A stretch of 64,000 nt of DNA from an uncultured bacterium (GTDB taxonomy: Bacteria; Desulfobacterota; Binatia; UBA1149; CAITLU01), in contig CAITLU010000028.1 of the NCBI GenBank assembly GCA_903893315.1, forward strand, positions 1 through 64,000. Reading direction: 5' to 3'. The translations under genes and the position numbers were made by a program. Below the pieces are notes generated by a model. The model made no database searches. It saw only the letters and a program-made list of their open reading frames with translations, and was not told the origin of the DNA. Shown one piece after another: positions 27,637 through 36,726 of the stretch. Each line of letters starts with the position of its first letter. The first letter of the stretch is position 1.

Positions 27637-29343
27637 ATGCATCCCACCGAACCAGTCACGAGTCAGCTCCGGGACGCGGAAGCTTCTTCACGCCGCGTCG
27701 TCATCGTCGGCGGCGTTGCGGGTGGAGCCTCGTGCGCAGCGCGTCTTCGGCGCCTCGACGAGAGTAAGGAAATATTGGTCATGGATCGCGGTCCCTACGT
27801 TTCCTTCGCCAACTGCGGTCTTCCTTACTACGTCGGCAACGTGATCACGGACGAGGCGTCGTTGCTGGTAGCTTCGGCGCAGATGTTCCGCGACCGTTTC
27901 AACATCGGCGTGCATACCGAGACCGAGGTGCTGTCAATCGACCGCGCCGCGCACGTCGTGCAGGTGCGGGATCTGCGCAGTGGTGTGGTTAGAGAAGAGC
28001 GCTACGACACCCTGGTGCTGGCACCGGGCGCGGCTCCGATTCGTCCTTCACTGCCGGGTGTCGATTCGCCTGGTGTGTTCGCAGTGCGCAGTATTCCCGA
28101 CACCCGGCTCATTCGCGCCTGGATCGACCAGCGCGGGGTCAAGCGGGCGGTGGTCGTCGGCGGCGGCTTCATCGGCCTGGAAATGGTCGAGAACCTTCGC
28201 CACCGCGGTGTCGAAGTGACGGTGCTCGAAAAACTCACCCAACTGATGCCTCCGCTCGACGCGGAGATGGCGGTGTGGGTTGCGGACCACTTGAGGGAAA
28301 AAGGCGTGACGCTTTACCTCGGCGACGGTCTGGCAGGTATCGAGTCGCACGACGGCGGCGCTCTGGTGGTAGTCGCCGAGAGCGGCGCTCGTCTGGAAAC
28401 GGATCTTGTCATTCTCGCGATCGGTGTACGGCCCGAGACTGCGCTTGCCCGGGAGGCGAAGCTTACGATCGGTCCGCGCGGCGGCATCGTCGTCGACGAA
28501 CGCATGCGCACCGGCGATCCTGACATCTACGCGGTCGGTGATGCCGTCGAAGTTCACGACGTCCTGACCGGACAGGAAATAGTTCTACCTCTGGCGGGTC
28601 CAGCCAACCGTCAGGGCCGCATCGCTGCCGAAGCGATTGCGGGACGCACGACCGCTTTTCGCGGAGTGCAGGCCACCGCCGTGGTCGGTGTGGTAGGCAT
28701 GACGGTGGCGTCGACGGGAGCGAGCGAAAAAGGTCTCGTGCGTGCAGGCGTCAAGGACTTCGCGAAAATCTATCTGCATCCGGGACACCACGCCGGCTAC
28801 TATCCGGGTGCCAGGGCGATTCACTTGAAGCTGTTGTTTTCGGTGCCTGACGGAAGAGTGCTCGGCGCTCAGGCGGTCGGGTTCGAAGGTGTAGAGAAGC
28901 GCATCGACGTCGTCGCCACCGCGATACAGTTCGGTGCTACGGTCGATGATCTGGCCAACGCGGAACTCTGCTACGCGCCGCAGTACGGGGCAGCCAAGGA
29001 TCCTGTCAACATCGCGGGGATGATCGCGCAGAATGTGTTGTCGGGCGACATGGCGTTGGCGCCGTGGGACGAAGTGGAAAACACCGACGCTTTGCTGGTC
29101 GATGTGCGCGAGCCGGAAGAGTACGCGACCGGGCACCTGCCACGCGCGATCAATCTGCCGCTGTCCAAGATGCGCCAGCGCTACGGCGAACTTTCCGTCG
29201 AGCGCGAGGTGTGGCTGTGTTGCGGTGTTGGCCAGCGCGCCTACTACGCGACGCGCTTCCTGATGCAGAAGGGCTACAGGGCGCGCAATCTGTCGGGCGG
29301 GTACACGACCTACCTGTCGCTGAAGAGTGCAGGCCTGATCTGA
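27637..29343 (+). CDS. cdr: CoA-disulfide reductase with C-terminal rhodanese domain (CoADR-RHD)
   Basis: 568 residues from ATG 27637 with a strong AAGGAGG at 27624-27630. The N-terminus has an FAD-binding GGVAGGASCAARLRRLDE, and the single redox Cys is C60 in SFANCGLPYYVG. A second nucleotide fold starts with AVVVGGGFIGLEM, followed by DIYAVGDAVE. The rhodanese domain (about 475-568) carries C529 in the C-x-x-G-x-R loop (CGVGQR). Family members reduce CoA disulfide or CoA persulfide, linking CoA thiol balance with sulfane sulfur. With the nearby YeeE/YedE genes it suggests sulfur handling. Confidence 0.92.
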   Translation: MHPTEPVTSQLRDAEASSRRVVIVGGVAGGASCAARLRRLDESKEILVMDRGPYVSFANCGLPYYVGNVITDEASLLVASAQMFRDRFNIGVHTETEVLSIDRAAHVVQVRDLRSGVVREERYDTLVLAPGAAPIRPSLPGVDSPGVFAVRSIPDTRLIRAWIDQRGVKRAVVVGGGFIGLEMVENLRHRGVEVTVLEKLTQLMPPLDAEMAVWVADHLREKGVTLYLGDGLAGIESHDGGALVVVAESGARLETDLVILAIGVRPETALAREAKLTIGPRGGIVVDERMRTGDPDIYAVGDAVEVHDVLTGQEIVLPLAGPANRQGRIAAEAIAGRTTAFRGVQATAVVGVVGMTVASTGASEKGLVRAGVKDFAKIYLHPGHHAGYYPGARAIHLKLLFSVPDGRVLGAQAVGFEGVEKRIDVVATAIQFGATVDDLANAELCYAPQYGAAKDPVNIAGMIAQNVLSGDMALAPWDEVENTDALLVDVREPEEYATGHLPRAINLPLSKMRQRYGELSVEREVWLCCGVGQRAYYATRFLMQKGYRARNLSGGYTTYLSLKSAGLI

Positions 29344-29750
29344 CAACGTGGTGACCAGACCGGCGCGGTCCTTCTTCGGCCGCCGCTGCGCCGCGCTTTT
29401 GTTGCCTGCGTTCTGATCGGCGAAATGGCAAGAAAAAGCCGGGCAGCCAGGGGGGGGGGATGGCTGCCCGGCTGGTGAGGACCGGAGACCGCGGGTTGGT
29501 GGAGGGAACCGTCACCGCGATCTTCTTTCCGGTTCCTGGGAGGTGCGGGGTAACACCGCCCAGGGGCAAGACGTACGGGAGAAAAAGGAGGGGAGAAACT
29601 CCCGGTACGTCCGCCTTCGGAAGCATAGACGCCTGCCTCTCGCTTTCATTCGAGGCTTGCCTGGAAAAAAACACGGCGGGCGTCGGTGGACTGCATTTGT
29701 TGTCGAACCTGTTGAGAGCCGGAGGAAGAAATCGTGTCACGCTCGGTGTG
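29344..29750 (+). promoter_or_regulatory. Structured leader region of the BtuFCD-like operon
   Basis: About 400 bp without a convincing gene. Stems found by eye: a 13-bp perfect hairpin with a poly-G loop (29437-29473); a 10-bp stem with one mismatch (29535-29564); a 12-bp stem with one bulge (29570-29611, purine-rich loop); and a long-range 10-bp pairing (29628-29637 with 29675-29684). I looked for the cobalamin riboswitch core and did not find it, so this is either a divergent or a different RNA element, or simply untranslated sequence. Confidence 0.45.
29437..29473 (-). terminator. 13-bp hairpin with ten-G loop, T-tract on the minus strand
   Basis: Arms 29437-29449 and 29461-29473 are perfectly complementary; the loop contains ten consecutive G (29450-29459). 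Read on the minus strand, the stem is followed by TTTTT, the form of an intrinsic terminator. No minus-strand gene needs it, so it may block antisense transcription into the reductase gene; on the plus strand it follows that gene's stop by about 95 bp and could end its transcript. The G-run is slippage-prone. Confidence 0.5.
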
Positions 29751-30779
29751 ATGGTCGGCGTTTGGGCGATGTCTGTGCCGGTGACGGCCTGCGCCTCACC
29801 TCCGACGACCGCGTTGCACGCTGCTCAGGCCGAGGCTGCCCCGGCAAGCGGCGGAGCAGCAGTCCAGGCGGACATTGACGCGGCGTCCGTCGGAACCGAA
29901 GCGGATCATGTATCGGTGCCCCGGCGTCTGGTGTCCCTGGTCCCGTCAATTACCGAAACCCTGTTTGCTCTCGGTATCGGCGACCGCGTGGTCGGGGTCT
30001 CCACTTCCTGTGATTTTCCGACGTCGGTGCAGTCACTTCCGAAAGTTGGAACCTTCACGGCGCCGGTGGCGGAGGCCATCGTGGCTCTGGCCCCGGATCT
30101 GGTTCTCACTTCGCCCAGCCCCGGCAACCAGAGCGTGGTCGCGGCTCTGCAAAGGGCAGGGGTTCGCGTTGCGGTGGTCCATGCAGACGGAGGTATGGAG
30201 GAAGCCAGGCAGGGAATGCTGGCGGTGGCCGAAGCAGTTGGAGAGGGGGCCCGCGGCAGGGACCTGGTCGCCGGGGTCGATGCCGAACTCGAGATGGTGC
30301 GTTCGGCGGTGGCGGGTCTGGAGCGCCCGAAGGTTGCGGTGGCGGTTGGACGTGAGCCTCTCATTTTGGCGGGGCCATCGAGTTACCTCGGCGAACTGGT
30401 CATTCTGGCAGGGGGCGACAACGTTGCCGACGCCGTCGGCGGTCGCTGGCCCCAGGTCGGGATGGAGTACCTCGTGCAGCAACAACCCCAGGTCATCTTC
30501 GACCTGTCTGTTCCGATGGAACGCCCTGCCGTATCTGGTGATTCGTCAGGTCCGGATGTCGCAGGTACGAGCGCGTTCCAGGCTTGGGCGGGGCTCTCGA
30601 CGCTTCCCGCCGTTGCCGAACGGCGGGTCTATGACGGCAGCGATGGTTCCAATCCGGGAGGCAGGGACGGGGAACCCGATTCCTTGCTTCTGCGCCCCGG
30701 CCCTCGCCTTGGAAGGGCGGCCCGGCTTTTGGCCGCGAGGCTGCACCCCGGACAGCCGGGGTTGGAGAATCCCAAGTGA
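29751..30779 (+). CDS. btuF: ABC transporter substrate-binding lipoprotein, cobalamin-type (BtuF-like)
   Basis: 342 residues from ATG 29751. Lipobox VTAC (Cys14) predicts a periplasm-facing lipoprotein. The mature protein starts with PRRLVSLVPSITETLFALGIGDRVVGVSTSCDFP and LPKVGTF, the pattern of BtuF-like cobalamin-binding proteins; the end LLLRPGPRLGRAARLLAARLHP also fits. The start is uncertain: the best ribosome site (GGAGGAAG, 29721-29728) leads to an out-of-frame GTG (29734) whose 5-codon frame stops at TGATG, overlapping this ATG. Haem or siderophore specificity cannot be excluded. The stop overlaps the permease start. Confidence 0.82.
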   Translation: MVGVWAMSVPVTACASPPTTALHAAQAEAAPASGGAAVQADIDAASVGTEADHVSVPRRLVSLVPSITETLFALGIGDRVVGVSTSCDFPTSVQSLPKVGTFTAPVAEAIVALAPDLVLTSPSPGNQSVVAALQRAGVRVAVVHADGGMEEARQGMLAVAEAVGEGARGRDLVAGVDAELEMVRSAVAGLERPKVAVAVGREPLILAGPSSYLGELVILAGGDNVADAVGGRWPQVGMEYLVQQQPQVIFDLSVPMERPAVSGDSSGPDVAGTSAFQAWAGLSTLPAVAERRVYDGSDGSNPGGRDGEPDSLLLRPGPRLGRAARLLAARLHPGQPGLENPK

Positions 30780-31798
30780 CGCGGTTTCGGCGCACTGGCC
30801 GTCTGACCCCTGCCCGTCTGGCAGTGGGCGTTGCGTTGTGTGCTGCGGCGATGCTGGCCGCCATGGCGGTGGCCCTTCTCATTGGCAGCGTGCCTCTCGA
30901 TTTCGCGGCGGTGTGGGCCGGCGACAGCGGCGCGCGGACGATTTTCTTCGACCTTCGCCTGCCCCGGGTGCTGCTTGCCGCGCTTGCGGGCGCCGCCCTG
31001 GCGACGTCCGGGGCCGCACTTCAATCGACACTTCGTAATCCATTGGCAAGTCCTGAAATTATTGGAGTTTCCGGCGGAGCTGCGTTGGCTGCCGTGGTTG
31101 CGATAGCGCTGCTTCCGGGGACGGCGTTGATCCACAGTGCGGTGCCCCTGTTCTCCTTCGGCGGCGCCGCGGCCTCGAGCGTCCTGGTCTATCGCCTGGC
31201 CCATGTGCGCGGCCGCCTCGATCCCTACACCCAGGTGCTGCTCGGCGTCATCTTCAATACGTTCGCCGCCGCGCTCATCCTCCTGCTGAACGCCATCGTC
31301 GACCTGCAGCGCTCTCACTCGATCGTCTTCTGGATGATGGGCGGCATCGCCATCGAGCCTTATTCCGTGCTGCTCGTGGTTGCCGTGCTGGTGCTTGGGG
31401 CGGTGCTCGTGCTGCTGCGCGACACGCACTCCCTGAACCTGCTGTCGTTGGGCGACGAAACTGCGCGCAGCCTCGGGGTGGACGCGGAGGCGGTGCGCCG
31501 CCGCGTCTTCGTGGCCTCCTCTCTGCTGGTCGGTGCGGTGGTCTCGCTGTGCGGCATCATCACCTTTGCCGGACTGGTGGTGCCCCACGTCCTGAGGCGG
31601 CTGCTGGGCAGCGACTGCCGACTGCTGTTGCCGGCGTCATTCTTCGGCGGCGCGGCTTTCCTGGTCGTCTGCGATGCGCTGGCCCGTTGGGTGAGCGCAC
31701 CGGCCGAACTCCCGGTCGGCGCCATTACGGCTCTTACCGGGGCTCCCTTTTTCGTCTACCTGCTGCGCCGCCGTCCGCTGCGCGAAGAGGCCTTGTGA
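30776..31798 (+). CDS. btuC: ABC transporter permease, FecCD/BtuC family
   Basis: 340 residues from GTG 30776 (GTGA overlap). About ten helices; family motifs LRLPRVLLAALAGAALATSGAALQSTLRNPLASPEIIGVSGGAALAA (in part) near the N-terminus and the cytoplasmic coupling loop ITFAGLVVPHVLRRLLGSDCR. Works as a dimer with the ATPase encoded next to it. Substrate identity follows the binding protein and is therefore probably a corrinoid. Confidence 0.9.
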   Translation: MTRFRRTGRLTPARLAVGVALCAAAMLAAMAVALLIGSVPLDFAAVWAGDSGARTIFFDLRLPRVLLAALAGAALATSGAALQSTLRNPLASPEIIGVSGGAALAAVVAIALLPGTALIHSAVPLFSFGGAAASSVLVYRLAHVRGRLDPYTQVLLGVIFNTFAAALILLLNAIVDLQRSHSIVFWMMGGIAIEPYSVLLVVAVLVLGAVLVLLRDTHSLNLLSLGDETARSLGVDAEAVRRRVFVASSLLVGAVVSLCGIITFAGLVVPHVLRRLLGSDCRLLLPASFFGGAAFLVVCDALARWVSAPAELPVGAITALTGAPFFVYLLRRRPLREEAL

Positions 31799-32733
31799 GC
31801 GCTCCGGTGCAGGGGAAGGTGCGGCCCGGCGGAGTTGCCGAGGCGGCGGCTCTTCGCTTTACGGGGGTTTCTTTTGCCTATCGCGCCAATGGATCGGCGG
31901 GGCAGCGGCTGACGGACGTTTCGCTGGAGGTGGAGGCCGGCTCCAGCCTCGCGATCATAGGACCCAACGGGTCGGGCAAGACCACCCTCCTTCGGCTGGC
32001 AGCCGGTGAACTGGTTGCGGACCAGGGGCGAATCGAAGCGTGCGGGCTCGATCCTTCGAGTTCGGTGCGCCGTCTCCTCGCGCGTCGTGTCGCCGTGGTC
32101 AGCGCCCAGCCGCTCGTTGGGTTTCCCTACTCCGTCGAAGAAGTTGTTCTGATGGGGAGAGCTCCTCACGTCGAAGGCTTTCGTCTCGAATCCGATTACG
32201 ACCTGGATGTGGCGCGCTCGGCGATGGAAGCGATGGACGTGCTCGCGCTGGCCGAGCGCATCTTCGACAGTCTCTCCAGCGGCGAGAAGCAGCGCGCCGC
32301 AGTGGCGCGGGCGCTGACCCAGCAACCCGATCTGCTGTTGCTCGACGAGCCGGGAGCCTTCCTCGACATCAAGCACCAGGTCGCCCTCTATGACTTGCTG
32401 CGCAGGCGCAGCCTCGAAGACGGGCTGACGGTGGTGTCGGTGCTGCACGATCTGAACCTTGCAGCCCTGTATTTCGAGCGAGTGGCGCTGCTTCGCGGCG
32501 GTCGGCTGTTCGCGTGCGGCACTCCGAGCGAAGTCATCACCTACGCCAACGTGCGCGAAGTCTACGAGACCGACGTCTACGTCGATCGCAATCATCTTAC
32601 CGGCCAACTCAACGTTCTGCCGCTGCCGCTTGGGTGGACTTCGCAAGCTGAAGGAGCACCGACGCTGCAGCGCGAGACCCGAAGCGCGGGCTCGAATGTG
32701 AAGTCGACGCGGATGCCGCCCGAGGGAAATTGA
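31795..32733 (+). CDS. btuD: ABC transporter ATP-binding protein (BtuD/FepC type)
   Basis: 312 residues from GTG 31795 (GTGA overlap with the permease). Walker A GPNGSGKTT, signature LSSGEKQRAAVARAL, Walker B LLLLDEP and a switch His in VLHDLNLAAL are all intact. The N-terminal 20 and C-terminal 45 residues are extra to the ABC core. nuoA2 starts only 54 bp after the stop without an obvious terminator, so read-through into nuo cluster 2 is possible. Confidence 0.9.
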   Translation: MSAPVQGKVRPGGVAEAAALRFTGVSFAYRANGSAGQRLTDVSLEVEAGSSLAIIGPNGSGKTTLLRLAAGELVADQGRIEACGLDPSSSVRRLLARRVAVVSAQPLVGFPYSVEEVVLMGRAPHVEGFRLESDYDLDVARSAMEAMDVLALAERIFDSLSSGEKQRAAVARALTQQPDLLLLDEPGAFLDIKHQVALYDLLRRRSLEDGLTVVSVLHDLNLAALYFERVALLRGGRLFACGTPSEVITYANVREVYETDVYVDRNHLTGQLNVLPLPLGWTSQAEGAPTLQRETRSAGSNVKSTRMPPEGN

Positions 32734-32787
32734 CTTGCTGAAGTGTGGATGTTAACCGGATGAGCCCCCAGGATTTCAAGGCATCGC

Positions 32788-33240
32788 ATGCAGTTCGACT
32801 ACGCCAACATCCTGGTCTTTCTCGGTCTCGGCGCATTCTTGTGCGCGCTGATGATGGGCCTCGGTGCTCTTCTCCGGCCTTCAAATCCGGAGCGCGCCAA
32901 ACTGACCACCTACGAATGCGGAATCGAAGTTGAAGGATCCTCGTGGATCAACTTCAACATTCGTTTCTACGTCGTCGCCTTGGTGTTCGTGATCTTCGAC
33001 GTCGAGGTCGCCTTCGTCTACCCGGTGGTGACGGTGTTCAAGCAATGGGTGGCCGACGGACGCGGTCTCTTCGCGCTGTCCGAGATCATTCTTTTCATCG
33101 CGATCCTGGTTTGCGGCCTGGTCTACGTGTGGCGCAAGGGCGATCTGGATTGGATGAAGACCATAGCTCCTGCTCCGGCGCCCGCGCCGGGACGTACCGA
33201 CGCGGCGGCGCCGGGGGGAAGGGTCGATGTCGCTGCTTAA
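32788..33240 (+). CDS. nuoA: NADH-quinone oxidoreductase subunit A (cluster 2)
   Basis: 150 residues: a typical three-helix NuoA ([33 protein letters not shown]) plus an Ala/Pro-rich C-terminal tail of about 25 residues that NuoA1 lacks. The 3' end overlaps nuoB by 14 nt. First gene of the 11-gene cluster. Confidence 0.95.
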   Translation: MQFDYANILVFLGLGAFLCALMMGLGALLRPSNPERAKLTTYECGIEVEGSSWINFNIRFYVVALVFVIFDVEVAFVYPVVTVFKQWVADGRGLFALSEIILFIAILVCGLVYVWRKGDLDWMKTIAPAPAPAPGRTDAAAPGGRVDVAA

Positions 33241-33736
33241 CACCGTGCCGGAGATGGTGCTCACCACGAAAGTGGATCAGCTCCTGAACTGGACGCGCAA
33301 GTCTTCACTTTGGTACATGCTCTTCGGTCTCGCGTGCTGCGCCATCGAGATGATGCAGACCGGCGGCCCGCGCAGCGATCTCGACCGTTTCGGGATGGCT
33401 CCTCGCGCGACGCCGCGGGTTTCCGACCTCATGATCGTCGCCGGGACGTTGACGCTGAAGATGGCGCTGCGCACCAAGGTTCTGTACGAGCAGATGCCCG
33501 ATCCCAAGTATGTGCTGTCGATGGGCAGTTGTTCGAACTGTGGCGGGCTCTTCCAGCTTGCCTATTCGGTGTGCGACGGAGTCGACAAGGTGATTCCGGT
33601 GGATGTTTACGTTCCGGGGTGTCCACCGCGGCCTGAGGCTCTGACCGAAGGTCTGTTGCTGCTTCAAAAGAAGATGATGCAGGAGCGTTGGCTGGTGCGC
33701 GAGCCGCAGCTGCGCACCGACGCAGTCCGAGCCTGA
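33227..33736 (+). CDS. nuoB: NADH-quinone oxidoreductase subunit B, cluster N2 [4Fe-4S]
   Basis: 169 residues, the only NuoB in the window. The tandem cysteines C37/C38 ([10 protein letters not shown]), C102 (MGSCSNCGG) and C132 (VPGCPPRPE) are the N2 cluster ligands. The overlap with nuoA2 indicates coupling. N2 reduces quinone at the interface with NuoD; nuo cluster 1 has no counterpart. Confidence 0.96.
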   Translation: MSLLNTVPEMVLTTKVDQLLNWTRKSSLWYMLFGLACCAIEMMQTGGPRSDLDRFGMAPRATPRVSDLMIVAGTLTLKMALRTKVLYEQMPDPKYVLSMGSCSNCGGLFQLAYSVCDGVDKVIPVDVYVPGCPPRPEALTEGLLLLQKKMMQERWLVREPQLRTDAVRA

Positions 33737-33770
33737 AGCCGGCAGGTCCGGAAGTGACCGCCAGGGGCCT

Positions 33771-34280
33771 ATGAATACAGCGGCGATCCAACAATTTCTC
33801 CACGAACGCTTCGGCGCCGCGGTCGGCCCGGTGGAGAGCGCGCGGCTGTTCGACTATGTCGAAGTCGATCCGTCGGCGGTTGAAGAAGTCGCGTTGGTGT
33901 TGCGCGACCATCCCGACCTGGCGTTCGACTGCCTCAACAACCTTTCCGGTTGTGACCGGCCGACGCGCGGCAGGATCCAGATAACCTACGAATTGTTCTC
34001 GTACGTCCACCGCCATGCTTTCGTCATGAAGGTCGGCGCTCGGCGCGACCGTCCCGAAGTTAGAACGGTGGAGAGGGTGTGGCCTGCCGCCAACTGGCTC
34101 GAGCGCGAGATCTACGATCTCCTCGGCGTTATCTTTCTCGGCCACAGCGACCTGCGCCGTCTTCTGCTGCCGGACGACTGGGTAGGCTACCCGCTGCGCA
34201 AGGACTACGTCGAAGCACCCGAGTACCACGGCATCTCGACCGTGCGTGAGAGCGCACTCAAACTCTCGGAGCGGCGGTGA
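33771..34280 (+). CDS. nuoC: NADH-quinone oxidoreductase subunit C (cluster 2)
   Basis: 169 residues. The 30-kDa signature reads [22 protein letters not shown], then [11 protein letters not shown] is changed to GHS compared with NuoC1, and overall similarity to NuoC1 is low, again pointing to old divergence of the clusters. 34 bp after nuoB. Confidence 0.94.
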   Translation: MNTAAIQQFLHERFGAAVGPVESARLFDYVEVDPSAVEEVALVLRDHPDLAFDCLNNLSGCDRPTRGRIQITYELFSYVHRHAFVMKVGARRDRPEVRTVERVWPAANWLEREIYDLLGVIFLGHSDLRRLLLPDDWVGYPLRKDYVEAPEYHGISTVRESALKLSERR

Positions 34281-34332
34281 TGGCGGCGTTTTACGCAGCA
34301 GCGCCTCGCTGTCGGGAAACGAGGCGGAAGCG

Positions 34333-35481
34333 ATGTCGCTAGAGTTGGAGTTCGCCGACGGTCGCGACGTATTCGCGACCGAAGACATGGTCCTCAACAT
34401 GGGGCCGCAGCACCCGAGTACCCACGGTGTGCTGCGCTTCATCATCCGTGCGGACGGCGAAGTGATGCGTTCGGCCAAGGCCGACGTCGGTTACCTGCAC
34501 CGTTCGATAGAGAAGATCGCGGAGAAGGTCGGTTGGCACGGCTTCATGCCCTATACCGACCGCGTCGACTACGTCGCGGCGATGACGACCAATCAGGCGT
34601 GGGCGATGGCGGCCGAAGTTCTCGGCGGCGTCACGGTTCCGCGCCGCGGAGAGTACTGCCGGGTTATTGCGGCGGAACTCGGCCGCATCTGTTCGCACCT
34701 GCTTGCCGCCGGCGCGATGGGCATGGACATCGGCGCGATCACTCCGTTCACCCACGCGGTGCGTGAGCGCGAACTCATCAACGATCTTCTCGAAGAGCTT
34801 TGCGGAGCGCGCCTGACCTTCAACTACATGCGCATCGGCGGCGTGGCCTGGGATCTTCCTCCCGGCTTCGGCGCGAAGGTGCTGCGTTTCCTCGACCACT
34901 TCGAGCCTTACGTCGACGAACTCGACGATCTGCTGTCGGGCAACAAGATCTACATCGAGCGTCTCGCAAATGTTGCGGTCGTGTCGCGCGAGCGCGCCAT
35001 CGCCTACAACCTGGTAGGACCCAATCTGCGCGCCAGCGGCGTCAAGTACGATATCCGCAAGCACCTTCCGTACAGCGTCTATCCCGAGTTCGATTTCGAA
35101 GTGCCGATCGGCGAAGGCCGTCACGGCAGCGTCGGCGATTGCTGGGACCGCTACATCGTGCGCCTTCATGAAATGCGCCAGTCGGCCAGGATCCTGCGCC
35201 AGGCCATCGACGGTCTGCCCGAAGGGCCGGTGATCGCCAAGGTGCCGCGCAACTACAAGCCGGCGGCAGGCGAGGTGCACGTCCACGTCGAGACTCCGCG
35301 CGGCGACCAGAGCTGGTACGTGGTTGCGGACGGCACTGAGTATCCGTACCGGGTTCACATTCGCACGGGCTCGTTTGCGGCGATGGCGATGATCGAAGAA
35401 CTCAGCCGCGGCCTGATGATCGCCGATCTGGTCGCGCTCATCGCCAGCTTCGACATCGTGGCGCCCGAGGTGGATCGCTGA
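34333..35481 (+). CDS. nuoD: NADH-quinone oxidoreductase subunit D (cluster 2)
   Basis: 382 residues from ATG 34333 (GAGGCGGA upstream). It has the classic quinone-pocket loop [14 protein letters not shown] and the C-terminal [22 protein letters not shown]. The stop overlaps the nuoH2 start (TGATG), so the E-F-G block usually found here has been absent long enough for the ends to fuse tightly. Confidence 0.96.
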   Translation: MSLELEFADGRDVFATEDMVLNMGPQHPSTHGVLRFIIRADGEVMRSAKADVGYLHRSIEKIAEKVGWHGFMPYTDRVDYVAAMTTNQAWAMAAEVLGGVTVPRRGEYCRVIAAELGRICSHLLAAGAMGMDIGAITPFTHAVRERELINDLLEELCGARLTFNYMRIGGVAWDLPPGFGAKVLRFLDHFEPYVDELDDLLSGNKIYIERLANVAVVSRERAIAYNLVGPNLRASGVKYDIRKHLPYSVYPEFDFEVPIGEGRHGSVGDCWDRYIVRLHEMRQSARILRQAIDGLPEGPVIAKVPRNYKPAAGEVHVHVETPRGDQSWYVVADGTEYPYRVHIRTGSFAAMAMIEELSRGLMIADLVALIASFDIVAPEVDR

Positions 35482-36671
35482 TGCGCGCGTATCTGGATGC
35501 GATCGCGGCGGGTTACCCGACGGTGTCGCCGGCTCTGGTGTATTTGATCGGGATGCTGGCCTTCGGCGCCCTGGTCGTGTTCGTGTTCATCTTGCCGGTA
35601 GCCGGCATCACGAGCTGGGTGGAGCGCCGTGTGTGGGCCCGCATCCAGTCGAGGATAGGGCCCAACCGCGTAGGTCCCGGCGGCTTCCTGCAGTGGCTGG
35701 CCGACGGCCTCAAAAACCTTCTCAAGGAAGACGTGATTCCGGCCGCAGTCGACGTGCCGCTGTTTCGGATCGCGCCTTATGTGGTCGTGGCGGGTTTCGT
35801 CGCGGCGTTCGTGGCGCTGCCGTTCGCCGGTTCGCTGATCATCGCCGACCTCAACATCGGCATCCTCTACATCAGCGCGATCACGTCGCTGGTGGTGATC
35901 GGCATCCTGATGGCCGGTTGGTCATCTAACAACAAGTGGTCGATGCTCGGTGGCATCCGTTCGGCAACACAGATCATCTGTTACGAAATCCCGGTGGGGC
36001 TTTCGATCTTTCCGGTCGTGTTGTTGTCGGGAACGCTGTCGATGCAGGGCATCATCTCGGCCCAGGGTTGGGCGCCCACTTCGTGGCACATGTTCCACAG
36101 CCCCTTCCTGTTCGTTTCCTTCCTGTTGTTCTTCGTCGGCGCGCTGGCCGAGGGCAACCGCACGCCGTTCGATCTTCCCGAGGCGGACTCCGAGTTGGTG
36201 GCGGGCTTTGCCACCGAGTACAGCGGGATGCGTTCCTTGCTGTTCTTCCTGGCCGAGTGGGGCAATCTCTACGTGATCGGGGTGCTGGTTTCGACCCTGT
36301 TCATGGGCGGATGGCAAGTTCCGCATTTCACCGACAACGGCGTCGTGCTGGCGGTGGCGCAGTTCGCGACCATGTTCGTCAAAGCCTATTTCTGGGTGTT
36401 CGTGGCGATGTGGGTAAGGGCCACGCTTCCGCGAGTACGCGTCGACCAGTTCATGACCCTGTGCTGGAAGTACATGGTCCCGATCGGGCTCGTCAACGTG
36501 GTCGGTACCGCCACTATGATGGTCGTCCTGCCCCAGGGCAGCATCGTGCTGCGCTGGATCATGGTGGCGATGACTGCTGCGATCCTCGTCCAGTTCGCGA
36601 GACGGGTGTTCTTCCACCTGCGGCGTGCCAACTACGGCCGGCTCGGACGCATCAGCGAGGGCGCGGCGTGA
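35481..36671 (+). CDS. nuoH: NADH-quinone oxidoreductase subunit H (cluster 2)
   Basis: 396 residues, 30 longer than NuoH1, partly through an extra C-terminal helix and a basic tail. Signatures: SWVERRVWARIQSRIGPNRVGP and EGNRTPFDLPEADSELVAGF. Forms the quinone entrance and couples to the pump arm. Confidence 0.95.
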   Translation: MRAYLDAIAAGYPTVSPALVYLIGMLAFGALVVFVFILPVAGITSWVERRVWARIQSRIGPNRVGPGGFLQWLADGLKNLLKEDVIPAAVDVPLFRIAPYVVVAGFVAAFVALPFAGSLIIADLNIGILYISAITSLVVIGILMAGWSSNNKWSMLGGIRSATQIICYEIPVGLSIFPVVLLSGTLSMQGIISAQGWAPTSWHMFHSPFLFVSFLLFFVGALAEGNRTPFDLPEADSELVAGFATEYSGMRSLLFFLAEWGNLYVIGVLVSTLFMGGWQVPHFTDNGVVLAVAQFATMFVKAYFWVFVAMWVRATLPRVRVDQFMTLCWKYMVPIGLVNVVGTATMMVVLPQGSIVLRWIMVAMTAAILVQFARRVFFHLRRANYGRLGRISEGAA

Positions 36672-36726
36672 AAGATGCAGTAGCGCAAAGGGCTTGTTTC
36701 GGCGGCACGCCGCCAAGGGGCGACGC

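Noticed and set aside
29344-29750. Cobalamin riboswitch upstream of the BtuFCD-like genes
   Set aside because: Conserved core boxes were not found by eye; only generic stems are supported.
29875-31038. 387-codon plus-strand frame overlapping the BtuF-like and permease genes
   Set aside because: Trp/Arg/Ser-rich composition and no motif; overlaps two recognised genes in another frame.
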